Assembly: GCA_023430625.1 (NCBI GenBank)
Contig: JAEZAA010000158.1
Coordinates: 1-14,828 of the forward strand
Source: Pseudomonadota bacterium
GTDB taxonomy: Bacteria; Pseudomonadota; Gammaproteobacteria; Pseudomonadales; Oleiphilaceae
Reading direction: 5' to 3'
DNA length: 14,828 bases
Both the position numbers and the translations under genes were made by a program. Positions 1-6,291 of the stretch are shown here, one piece after another. Below the pieces are notes generated by a model. It ran no database searches, was not told where the DNA came from, and saw only the letters and a program-made list of their open reading frames with translations. Each line of letters starts with the position of its first letter. Position 1 is the first letter of the stretch.

Positions 1-4
1 CTCT

Positions 5-871
5 ATGACCGTTATGGCAAACAGCATCTCCCCTGCCGACCCGACCATTAAGCCTGTGCGCGTGCCAGAAGTTCGGCGCATTGATTTCAGCTTTCCGGAC
101 GAGATTCCGGAATTCTGGTTCGATAACGATCCATTGCGCACAGTGCTGTTCTATTCAATGTCAGGCAGCTTTCCAGAGGGAGAGCGCTTTTTTATCGACT
201 CGGTTCGCCACTACCAGAAGGAGATCACCGATCCCGAACTCAAAACGGCGGTTCGTGGTTTTATCGGTCAGGAAGCGCACCATGCCAAAGAGCATACGGC
301 GCTCAACGCCTTTATCGAGCGCAGAGGATATCCCGTCTCCAAGATCGATCGCGCCGTTGGCAAGGCCATGGCGTTCTTTCGCAAGCACCTGTCACCGGAG
401 CGCCAACTGGCTCACACGGTGGCAATCGAACACTTCACCGCCTTGTTTGCTGAGCGGTTGCTGATGGAGAACGACGAACTGAGCAAGATGGATCCCCGCA
501 TGGCGCCCATCTGGGCCTGGCATGCGGTGGAAGAATCCGAACACAAAGCGGTGGCGTTCGATGTCTACAAGACGGTGGTCAATAACGAGTGGATCCGCTG
601 CTCCCAGATGGTCATTGCCAGCCTGCTCTTCATCACCTTCAGCAGCCTCGATTTCCTGCGGCTCATGCGCCACTCCGGCCACATGATGGATATCCGCATG
701 TGGCTGCGGGGAATCAACTATTTCTGGGGCAAGCCCGGCGTCTTCCGCAAACTGATTCGGCCCTATCTGGCGTTTTACAGGCGCGACTTTCACCCCTGGC
801 AGCATGACAGCACCGAGATGCTGGAATTTACGAAAAGGAAATATCTCGCCGGGCTGGCAACGAACAGCTGA
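5..871 (+). CDS. PF10118-type predicted metal-dependent hydrolase (possible diiron protein)
   Basis: The 288-residue protein resembles the 'predicted metal-dependent hydrolase' family (PF10118, COG3687), whose reaction is not established. Most of it is helical. Visible hallmarks are GQEAHHAKEH near residues 88-97, IEHFTALFAE near 141-150 and VEESEHKAVAFDVY near 175-188. The acidic and histidine residues E60, E90-x-x-H93, E142 and E177-x-x-H180 have the order and spacing of a ferritin-like diiron four-helix bundle. A hydrophobic stretch at about 201-216 could be a buried or membrane-associated helix. There is no signal peptide, so it is probably cytoplasmic. The chosen ATG has only four bases before it and the frame is open to the window edge. 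The ATG at 14 or a start outside the window is therefore possible. Its only neighbour in view is convergent, so the context says nothing about substrate. The family assignment is fairly sure; the diiron reading is inference. Confidence 0.8.
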   Translation: MTVMANSISPADPTIKPVRVPEVRRIDFSFPDEIPEFWFDNDPLRTVLFYSMSGSFPEGERFFIDSVRHYQKEITDPELKTAVRGFIGQEAHHAKEHTALNAFIERRGYPVSKIDRAVGKAMAFFRKHLSPERQLAHTVAIEHFTALFAERLLMENDELSKMDPRMAPIWAWHAVEESEHKAVAFDVYKTVVNNEWIRCSQMVIASLLFITFSSLDFLRLMRHSGHMMDIRMWLRGINYFWGKPGVFRKLIRPYLAFYRRDFHPWQHDSTEMLEFTKRKYLAGLATNS

Positions 872-887
872 TTAAAGGAGCGCCAGT

Positions 888-909
888 GGCCTGCGAGCGC
901 AGGCCCTAC
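888..909 (-). repeat. GTAG-headed REP-like hairpin between convergent genes
   Basis: Read on the minus strand, a GTAG tetranucleotide (909-906) is followed at once by a perfect 7-bp stem, GGCCTGC pairing with GCAGGCC around a 4-nt loop. A GTAG head on a short GC-rich hairpin in an extragenic space is the signature of the REP elements mobilised by RAYT transposases in gammaproteobacteria. It lies 16 bp after the stop of the metalloprotein gene and 36 bp after the stop of the convergent membrane-protein gene. No T-tract follows on either strand, so it is not a typical intrinsic terminator, although it may still protect or end both transcripts. Confidence 0.5.
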
Positions 910-945
910 CGTCTGAAATCAAACGCGCCGAGATCACAGGCGCCG

Positions 946-1947
946 TCATTCCAGGGCTCGCCCCGCTGGTCGACCTGAGCGAGTCCGCCACAAGCTTCGT
1001 AACCCGAACAGGTAAGCCAATACCAGGGTCCCAAAGAAGATCCAGAACCCAAGGCGCCAGACATACAGCATACCACTCGAGTTGGCGTAATTATGGCCAA
1101 TCGAGGCAATGACCGAGAGTACGAACAGGACGCCTACCAGTGGTATCGGATAGGCCAAAGTCGCGAAGCACTGGGTCTTGGGCGACCGTCCGTACTTCAA
1201 GAACAGTAGTGCCAAGGGCACTAGCGCAAGCCAGGCGTAGACATAGTACCGGTTGTAGACCTTGAGCATCGTCTCGGTTCGCCAGGCGTCCATGGTGAGG
1301 GCATCGGCTTCCGGCATCTGATCGCCGAATATCTCCATCCGTAGTATCCAGGCATACTCCCGCACACTGAACACCGATCCCGCATTGTGATTTCCAAGCG
1401 TGTTGTTGGCCGATAATTGGCGAAGCGCCTCATGTGCTTCCGGGCCCCACAGAACATGCTCGAAGGGATACAGCTCGTCATAAAGGGTGTCGAGCAGCGC
1501 CAACACCAGACCAGGCTTTTGTCCCGTATAGCGGGGATAATCCGCGACAAGCCACTGCAGGCTCGAATCCTTGTCGACACGCGCAACCATGGCCTTGATC
1601 AGGCACAGACACAGCGGTTCCTGAGTGTCGGCATAGGGCCGCATTGAGGGGAAAGATGCGAAGGCTGCGTCATAGGTCGTCGAATTCAGAAAATGCCGGC
1701 GCACCAACTGACCTGCCCGCTCACACTGAAGATCATCGCCAGGCCGAGCTTCATCCGTTATGGAGAGTTGCATCAACTCCGCAAGCTGCTGTTGGGTCGC
1801 CGAGCTGTGATTCGCCGCAGCGGCTTGCGTGATGCGCTCGCTACTGGCCCAACTACCTGAACTAAACATCGCCAGGAAGAGTGCGACCAACATTCCAAGG
1901 CCGGTAACGGTGCGCCGAGCCGATTTCTGGTCTTTCCAACGGTACAT
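946..1947 (-). CDS. unrecognised exported protein with three C-terminal membrane helices
   Basis: I do not recognise the family of this 333-residue protein. It begins with a basic segment and a hydrophobic stretch (about 13-34, ending GSWASS) that reads as a signal peptide or first membrane helix. A soluble, presumably periplasmic, region of about 200 residues follows. It contains Cys75 and a Cys113-x-Cys115 pair, and it is rich in aromatic and acidic residues between 130 and 225. Three hydrophobic helices then lie at roughly 236-250, 261-284 and 293-316, and the tail is basic (RTRSGRPAGR). The layout suggests a periplasmic sensor or scaffold domain held to the inner membrane. The ribosome-binding site before the ATG is weak. 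A TATAGT at 1977-1972 on the minus strand is the only promoter-like element seen upstream. Base composition is less GC-rich than the cytochrome operon. Coding status is well supported by length and protein-like composition; the function is unknown. Confidence 0.75.
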   Translation of the reverse strand: MYRWKDQKSARRTVTGLGMLVALFLAMFSSGSWASSERITQAAAANHSSATQQQLAELMQLSITDEARPGDDLQCERAGQLVRRHFLNSTTYDAAFASFPSMRPYADTQEPLCLCLIKAMVARVDKDSSLQWLVADYPRYTGQKPGLVLALLDTLYDELYPFEHVLWGPEAHEALRQLSANNTLGNHNAGSVFSVREYAWILRMEIFGDQMPEADALTMDAWRTETMLKVYNRYYVYAWLALVPLALLFLKYGRSPKTQCFATLAYPIPLVGVLFVLSVIASIGHNYANSSGMLYVWRLGFWIFFGTLVLAYLFGLRSLWRTRSGRPAGRALE

Positions 1948-2112
1948 AGCCTGCCGCCCCGGTTTGCATTCACTATAAGATTAGAAAGATAGGAGTGCTC
2001 GGACAGGCATGCAAATACAGAGGCTAATTAGAATATTGGACGCTTCGTCGCACGACCCTTTACGACAATCTCAAGATTAAATTGGATTAACAATCGGGCG
2101 CCATATTCGGCA

Positions 2113-2146
2113 ATTTGCTACGCAAATCACACGAACTCGTTATACT
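2113..2146 (+). promoter_or_regulatory. candidate promoter with upstream perfect dyad
   Basis: A TATACT hexamer (2141-2146) lies 43 bp before the GTG of the 74-residue ORF and could be a -10 element. No good -35 is present at 16-18 bp. In that position instead is a perfect inverted repeat, ATTTGC-TAC-GCAAAT (2113-2127). A promoter with a poor -35 and a dyad in its place is typical of activator-dependent or regulated control. Related TTTGCA and TGCAAA words occur at about 1963 and 2013, in the same divergent intergenic space. The reading as an operator is inference. Confidence 0.35.
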
Positions 2147-2189
2147 ACGGGACATAACTTACCTTTGAGCGTCTCTGGATAATCAATCC

Positions 2190-2414
2190 GTGTCACAGTT
2201 AAGCCGCCTCATTAAAGAAACCCGTACCTCACGCCGTGTGGTCGATATTTTCAATATTCAGCCATCCGCTCCCATTGCGCGGGCGGACGACTCTCAACGC
2301 GACCCTCTGCTGGCGCGCTTGGCAGAGCTGGAACAGCAACTGCTCCAGACCTCCACACCGCTCCCTGTCGACGACCTCCTGCAAGAGTTGAACAGCATCG
2401 CCCAAGGGCTATGA
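2190..2414 (+). CDS. small hypothetical protein, 74 residues
   Basis: This is a short protein I do not recognise. It starts with a basic, Ser/Thr/Arg-rich segment (residues 1-18) and continues into a predicted amphipathic helix from about residue 38 to the end (LLARLAELEQQLLQ, then DDLLQELNSIAQGL) with leucines at heptad-like spacing. It may therefore form a short coiled coil. No signal peptide or cysteine is present. The GTG start has only a weak GGA about 10 nt upstream; a second GTG at 2238 would give a shorter product. The frame is closed 24 bp before the next small ORF, so the two could form one transcript. Coding is supported mainly by the helical periodicity and the position behind a promoter-like element. 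Confidence 0.5.
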   Translation: MSQLSRLIKETRTSRRVVDIFNIQPSAPIARADDSQRDPLLARLAELEQQLLQTSTPLPVDDLLQELNSIAQGL

Positions 2415-2438
2415 CATCATGCACTGAGAGAGGCTAGA

Positions 2439-2651
2439 ATGTCCGACCACGATGACCGCCTGAGTCCTGGCACCGTCGGCCCCGCTACTACCACTAAGGC
2501 CGGCTGCGGGATTCGCTATGCCGAAGATGAGCTGCGCGAAGGTATCGATTTTTCGGGTGCCGCATTACTGCGTGTTGAATCGGAGCACGACACCGAGGTC
2601 AGCCAACACTCAGGCGCCACTCAACAACCCGACCCGCACAACCAACCCTAA
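2439..2651 (+). CDS. small hypothetical hydrophilic protein, 70 residues
   Basis: This short ORF has a purine-rich GAGAGAGG ribosome-binding site about 7 nt before its ATG, which favours it over the overlapping frame that starts at 2518. The product is hydrophilic and probably largely disordered. Its ends are rich in Asp, His, Ser, Thr and Pro, with a slightly more structured centre (GIRYAEDELREGIDFSGAAL, about 25-44). No family is recognised. It follows the 74-residue ORF by 24 bp, suggesting a two-gene unit ending before the promoter of the transporter. Its short length and low complexity leave real doubt that it is translated. Confidence 0.4.
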   Translation: MSDHDDRLSPGTVGPATTTKAGCGIRYAEDELREGIDFSGAALLRVESEHDTEVSQHSGATQQPDPHNQP

Positions 2652-2703
2652 TCGCAGCCGCCTGGCTCCACCTGTCGCCCGCGCCATCGTGATTAGTGCG
2701 GAT

Positions 2704-2731
2704 TTCATGAGTACTTTGTACTTCCTATAAT
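2704..2731 (+). promoter_or_regulatory. candidate sigma-70 promoter of the transporter gene with an internal dyad
   Basis: A consensus TATAAT (2726-2731) is preceded at 16 bp by a weak TTCATG (2704-2709). The spacer holds a perfect inverted repeat, AGTAC-TTT-GTACT (2710-2722), exactly where a repressor or a spacer-distorting activator would bind. The transporter ATG lies about 100 bp downstream, giving a fairly long leader without an obvious ribosome-binding site. The -10 is clear; the regulatory role of the dyad is inferred. Confidence 0.45.
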
Positions 2732-2833
2732 GTTCGGCTTCCGATTTGGCGGTCCTTCACCGGCCCCCGTTCAATGCCCAAAGCCTCCTGAAGCACCGCC
2801 GGCCTCACACACGCCAGCAACGGCCAATCGATT

Positions 2834-4042
2834 ATGAGTAGTCACTCCCGGCCCTCCTTTTGGGTCAGTTTTGCCATGTTTGTCGGCGTCATGGGTACAG
2901 CCCTGGCCAGTCCGCTCTACCCCCTGTATCACGACGCCTGGCAGCTCCAACCCAGCCACATCACCGGTGTGTACGTCGCCTACATGGTGGGCGTGCTCAT
3001 CAGCCTGTTGTTCCTGACCAGACTGACCGACAAGGTGGGATTCATGCCCATGCTGCGGATTGGTTTGGTGATGGTGACGTCGGGTCTCGCCCTATCGGCC
3101 GCCGCCTGGAACCTGAACAGCTTTGCCGTCAGCCGCATTCTGATCGGGATGGCATCGGGGCTGATCACCACCTCAGCCGCGGTGGGGCTCATTACCCTCA
3201 ACCAGCACAAGGATCCGCAACTGGTCTCGGCCATCACCAGCCTCGCCATGGCCTGCGGATTTGGCGCAGGCCCCCTGATCGGCGGCCTGATGGCGCATTG
3301 GGCACCCTCGCCTCTGGTGACCACCTATATTCCAAGCCTGGCACTTGGTGTACTGGCCATTGTTGGATTGTTTCGAAGCCAGGCGCCCGCCCCCTCACAG
3401 GACCGGGCTCCTTTTCAGTTTCGAGAACTCATGCCACGCATTATCTTGCCGTCCGCCGACGTCCGCGGCCCCTTCTTCCTGGGCAGTATGGGTGCTTTTA
3501 GTACCTTTGCGATCTTTGGGCTCTATGCGTCACTGGCGCCGATTTTCATTGAAAAGATGTTGCCCTGGCGCGGGCCGGCCGTCAGCGGAACCTCCATTGC
3601 GCTGATCCTCCTGCTCTCCGCTGGCATACAGTGGTTCGCCAAGGGCCTGCGTCCGCTGCGGCTCGTCGTCTGGGGCATGGGATCACTCTGTGCCAGCTGC
3701 TTGCTGCTACTGGTCACTGCCGCGACCAACTCTCCCTGGCTGTTTATGCTGAGCGTGCTTGTTACGTCCCTGGGCCATGGACTGGGCCTCTTGGGTGGTG
3801 TCGCGATCGTCAACAAAGTGAGTACGGGACAAAACCGAGCCGGCCTGTTCTCGTCCTACCTCATGGTGGCCTACATGGGCTCGATTTTGCCGATTCTGGC
3901 ATTGGGCTGGATGTCCGATCATCTCGGCCTGAAAACCGGAGTCGAGATCTTCTGCTTAGCCTTGGCGGTCTTGACCCTTTGCCTCAGCGCCTGCGCACTT
4001 AAAACTCATCGACGTTTCCGGGCAAGACAAGCGACCGCTTAA
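2834..4042 (+). CDS. major facilitator superfamily transporter, 12 helices
   Basis: This 402-residue inner-membrane protein has the length and alternating hydrophobic pattern of a 12-helix MFS secondary transporter. TM1 contains GVMGTALASPLYPLY (18-32), typical of drug or metabolite exporters. The loop between TM2 and TM3 carries a motif-A-like sequence, TRLTDKVGFMPML (62-74). TM5 holds the glycine-rich CGFGAGPLIGGL. A hydrophilic central loop around residues 185-200 separates the two six-helix halves, and the C-terminus is basic (KTHRRFRARQ). The substrate cannot be read from sequence; export of a drug or small metabolite is one possibility. No good ribosome-binding site precedes the ATG, and no better start with one is visible. 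A candidate promoter lies about 100 bp upstream. The two small ORFs before it are probably a separate unit, and a REP-like hairpin region follows its stop. Confidence 0.88.
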   Translation: MSSHSRPSFWVSFAMFVGVMGTALASPLYPLYHDAWQLQPSHITGVYVAYMVGVLISLLFLTRLTDKVGFMPMLRIGLVMVTSGLALSAAAWNLNSFAVSRILIGMASGLITTSAAVGLITLNQHKDPQLVSAITSLAMACGFGAGPLIGGLMAHWAPSPLVTTYIPSLALGVLAIVGLFRSQAPAPSQDRAPFQFRELMPRIILPSADVRGPFFLGSMGAFSTFAIFGLYASLAPIFIEKMLPWRGPAVSGTSIALILLLSAGIQWFAKGLRPLRLVVWGMGSLCASCLLLLVTAATNSPWLFMLSVLVTSLGHGLGLLGGVAIVNKVSTGQNRAGLFSSYLMVAYMGSILPILALGWMSDHLGLKTGVEIFCLALAVLTLCLSACALKTHRRFRARQATA

Positions 4043-4056
4043 AAAATTGTAACCTG

Positions 4057-4111
4057 GTAGCCCCAGCTCCTGGGCAGGCTATCAGCTTCCCACCGCGTAA
4101 GCGGCTCCTAC
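4057..4111. repeat. pair of facing GTAG-headed hairpins (REP doublet-like)
   Basis: The segment begins with GTAG on the plus strand and ends with CTAC, that is GTAG on the minus strand. Each GTAG is joined to a hairpin. The left one is CCAG-CTC-CTGG, extended by TAGCC pairing with GGCTA across a 3-nt bulge. The right one, on the minus strand, is GTAGGAG followed by CCGC-TTAC-GCGG (4111-4093). Facing GTAG hairpins are the layout of REP doublets (REPINs). The two halves do not share sequence closely, so only the right half is a convincing REP. The region sits just after the transporter stop and may also act as a terminator-like structure, though no T-tract follows. Confidence 0.4.
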
Positions 4112-4187
4112 GTTTCCCTCCAAAATCGCCGATACCCCCATCCTAACGCATCCCTTGGTAACGAATTTCATACAGAAACGCCGATCA
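4109..4187 (+). promoter_or_regulatory. two GCCGAT motifs resembling sigma-28 (FliA) -10 elements
   Basis: GCCGATAC (4128-4135) matches seven of eight bases of the flagellar sigma factor -10 consensus GCCGATAA. GCCGATCA (4180-4187) matches seven of eight as well. Both lie upstream of a chemoreceptor gene, a classic member of that regulon. The corresponding -35 regions are poor: TACGTTTC at 4109 and ACGAATTT at 4161 each match about half of TAAAGTTT at the 11-bp spacing. An inverted copy, GGTATCGG, lies at 4193-4200. Known consensus and gene context support the idea; the weak -35 elements keep confidence low. Confidence 0.35.
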
Positions 4188-4233
4188 ATACAGGTATCGG
4201 GGATCTATCTTTTCTTCACGCCATCTGTACCGA

Positions 4234-4261
4234 CTCAGAGGTCCCTGCGTTCTCCTCTGAG
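4234..4261 (+). other. 8-bp perfect hairpin in the chemoreceptor leader
   Basis: CTCAGAGG (4234-4241) and CCTCTGAG (4254-4261) form a perfect stem with a 12-nt loop, 47 bp before the start codon. If transcription begins at the upstream GCCGAT motifs, this structure lies in the untranslated leader and could affect RNA stability or premature termination. A loose T-rich stretch (GTTCGTTTT) follows 9 bp later. This is visible structure only; no known riboswitch is recognised. Confidence 0.45.
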
Positions 4262-4297
4262 CCAAAGGTTCGTTTTCCTGAGCCTCTCGTTGAGCGC

Positions 4298-4307
4298 GGA
4301 GATCTCC
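4298..4307 (+). promoter_or_regulatory. palindromic ribosome-binding site GGAGATCTCC
   Basis: The GGAG ribosome-binding site, 7 nt before the chemoreceptor ATG, is the left half of a perfect 10-bp palindrome. It fixes the start codon choice. The core GAGATCTC also occurs twice upstream of the DUF2214-like gene (8694-8701 and 8735-8742), and I found it nowhere else in the window. Confidence 0.55.
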
Positions 4308-4308
4308 C

Positions 4309-6243
4309 ATGAAATTGAATTTGAAGTTGGCCGGCGGCTTTGCCGGCGTGCTTGTGCTATCTGCCTTGGTAGGTGGAATCGGATACAAGGGAATGGATTC
4401 CATGAGTGACCGGGTTGATAAGGAGGCCAAAACGAGCGAGTTGCTGGTCGGGATCTTTGAGATTCGCCAACACCAAATGAATTACCGAATCCAGCCCACC
4501 GAAGCCCAACTAACCCAAACCCGCCAGTTACTTGCGTCCACGAAGACTGCCGCCGAACAGTTACGCACAAGGTTCCTCATTCCCGAGCATGTGCAAACAA
4601 TTGACCGATTTCTCGCGTCCCTGAGTGCTTACGGCGAAGCCTTCGAGACCTATTCAAAAGCGACTCGCCAGCAGCAAGAACTGGCCGAATCCATGCACGT
4701 CGACGGCCAAGAGCTGCAGACCAACCTGAATTTGTATGCGGAAGCAGAGCAACGGCAACTGGATGCGCTGGACAAGACCAAGGTGTCAGCCCAGCTCGTT
4801 TGGGATCAAGCCAGAGAAGCCAACCAGGCGAGCCGGCTGGCGCAACAGTTTGCTGAAGCCCGGATTCAAGAGCGCAATTTCGTCCTCCACGGGGAGGAAA
4901 GTGTCTATCAGTCCCTGCTCACACAGATCGAGCAGATGGATGCGGAGGCCGTCAGGATTCGCGCGGAACTGGACAATGACACGGATCGGACCAACGCTGA
5001 CCGCTTCATCGAGTTACTGCGCCACTATGCAACCGATTTGCGCTCGTATAAGGCGGCCAATCAGATAAAACTGACGCAGACACAAAGCATGATCGAGTCG
5101 GCCCAGGCCACCGAAGACGCGGCGCGCGCAGCCCTAGAACTGCAGGTTACGGACCGCGGCAAGGCAACGGACAAGGCCATTCAGGGCATATTGATCACGC
5201 TTGCGGCCGCCATCGCGCTGGGCATTCTGATCTCGATTCTCATCGCCCGCAGCATCGTCCGCCCCATCTCGAAGATCAAGGACGAGGTGGCCCGCCTCTC
5301 GTCCGGCGACCTGAGTACGTCCTTCGACACCAACGGCAACGATGAGATTGCCGAGCTCGGCCAGGATCTGAACCAGATGACCGGCAACCTGCGCCAATTG
5401 ATTTCCGAAATCGGCGCCGCCAGCACCCAGCTCTCCAGCGCGGCCGAGGAAATGAACGCCATCAGCCAACAGAACCATAAGAGCGTGCAACGCCAGCAGT
5501 CAGAAGTGTCCATGGTCGCCGCCGCGATGACCGAGATGTCGAGCACCGTGCATGAAGTCTCGCGCAATGCCCAGGAAACCGACCAATCCACACGGGACGC
5601 AGACCAACAAGCCACCCAGGGAGATGGCCAGGTTCGCCGGGTGGTCACGGCCATTCATCGGCTCGAAGATGACGTGCGGCAGGTGAACAACGTCATTCAG
5701 CAGTTACATGCGGAAAGCGAAAACATCGGTAAGGTGCTGGATGTGATTCAAGGCGTCGCGGAACAGACCAACCTGCTGGCACTGAACGCGGCCATTGAAG
5801 CGGCCCGCGCTGGCGAACACGGCCGCGGATTTGCCGTGGTGGCGGACGAGGTACGCACCCTTGCCAGCCGCACGCACCAGTCCACGGAAGAAATTCAGAC
5901 CATGATCGAGAAGCTGCAACAGGGCGCGAGCCAGTCCGCCCTGGCCATTGAGCGCAGCCAATCCACCGTGCGCGAAACCGTGTCCGAAGCGGAGAACGCG
6001 GGCGTAGCCATCAGCCAGATGAAAGCCGCCATCAGCCGCATCACGGAAATGACCACCCAGATCGCCAGCGCGGCCGAACAACAGGGCGCCGTCGCCGAAG
6101 AGATCAGTGGCAACCTGTCGTCAATTAATCAGGGCTCGCAGGAAAGTGCGCAAAGCGCGGAGCAAACCACCCAGGCAAGTCAGGAACTGGCCTCACTGGC
6201 CGACCAGCTTCATACCTTGATTGGGCGGTTTAGACTGCAGTAG
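4309..6243 (+). CDS. methyl-accepting chemotaxis protein with HBM-type sensor domain
   Basis: This transmembrane chemoreceptor signals through CheW and CheA to the flagellar motor. The order is: TM1 (about 7-27), a roughly 260-residue helical periplasmic domain (28-288), TM2 (291-313), HAMP (314-366) and the cytoplasmic coiled-coil signalling domain (367-644). The hairpin tip around 485-520 is well conserved (EQTNLLALNAAIEAARAGEH, then GFAVVADEVRTLA). The sensor is long, all-helical and contains two similar modules. The segment IQERNFVLHGEE (186-197) matches the conserved stretch of helical bimodular (HBM) domains, as in Pseudomonas McpS, which binds Krebs-cycle acids. Small organic acids are thus a plausible but unproven ligand class. 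Gln/Glu pairs suitable for methylation flank the tip, and no CheR-binding pentapeptide is seen at the C-terminus (GRFRLQ). The gene stands alone, with no che genes in view, between a dyad-rich leader and a strong terminator. Confidence 0.93.
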   Translation: MKLNLKLAGGFAGVLVLSALVGGIGYKGMDSMSDRVDKEAKTSELLVGIFEIRQHQMNYRIQPTEAQLTQTRQLLASTKTAAEQLRTRFLIPEHVQTIDRFLASLSAYGEAFETYSKATRQQQELAESMHVDGQELQTNLNLYAEAEQRQLDALDKTKVSAQLVWDQAREANQASRLAQQFAEARIQERNFVLHGEESVYQSLLTQIEQMDAEAVRIRAELDNDTDRTNADRFIELLRHYATDLRSYKAANQIKLTQTQSMIESAQATEDAARAALELQVTDRGKATDKAIQGILITLAAAIALGILISILIARSIVRPISKIKDEVARLSSGDLSTSFDTNGNDEIAELGQDLNQMTGNLRQLISEIGAASTQLSSAAEEMNAISQQNHKSVQRQQSEVSMVAAAMTEMSSTVHEVSRNAQETDQSTRDADQQATQGDGQVRRVVTAIHRLEDDVRQVNNVIQQLHAESENIGKVLDVIQGVAEQTNLLALNAAIEAARAGEHGRGFAVVADEVRTLASRTHQSTEEIQTMIEKLQQGASQSALAIERSQSTVRETVSEAENAGVAISQMKAAISRITEMTTQIASAAEQQGAVAEEISGNLSSINQGSQESAQSAEQTTQASQELASLADQLHTLIGRFRLQ

Positions 6244-6253
6244 GAAGTGATCA

Positions 6254-6290
6254 GGGGGCGGTGACCAAGCGCGGTCTCCGTCCCCTTTTT
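6254..6290 (+). terminator. intrinsic terminator of the chemoreceptor gene
   Basis: A GC-rich stem of 13 positions (6254-6266 with 6273-6285; one G-T wobble and one T-T mismatch, loop AAGCGC) is followed directly by TTTTT. It starts 10 bp after the chemoreceptor stop. On the other strand the hairpin sits upstream of no T-tract, so it is directional, although it also lies just past the end of the convergent secreted-protein gene. Confidence 0.85.
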
Positions 6291-6291
6291 G

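Noticed and set aside
2518..2730. 70-codon frame overlapping the small ORF at 2439
   Set aside because: It has no ribosome-binding site, runs through the candidate transporter promoter and overlaps a better-started frame. Neither frame is certain, but this one is weaker.
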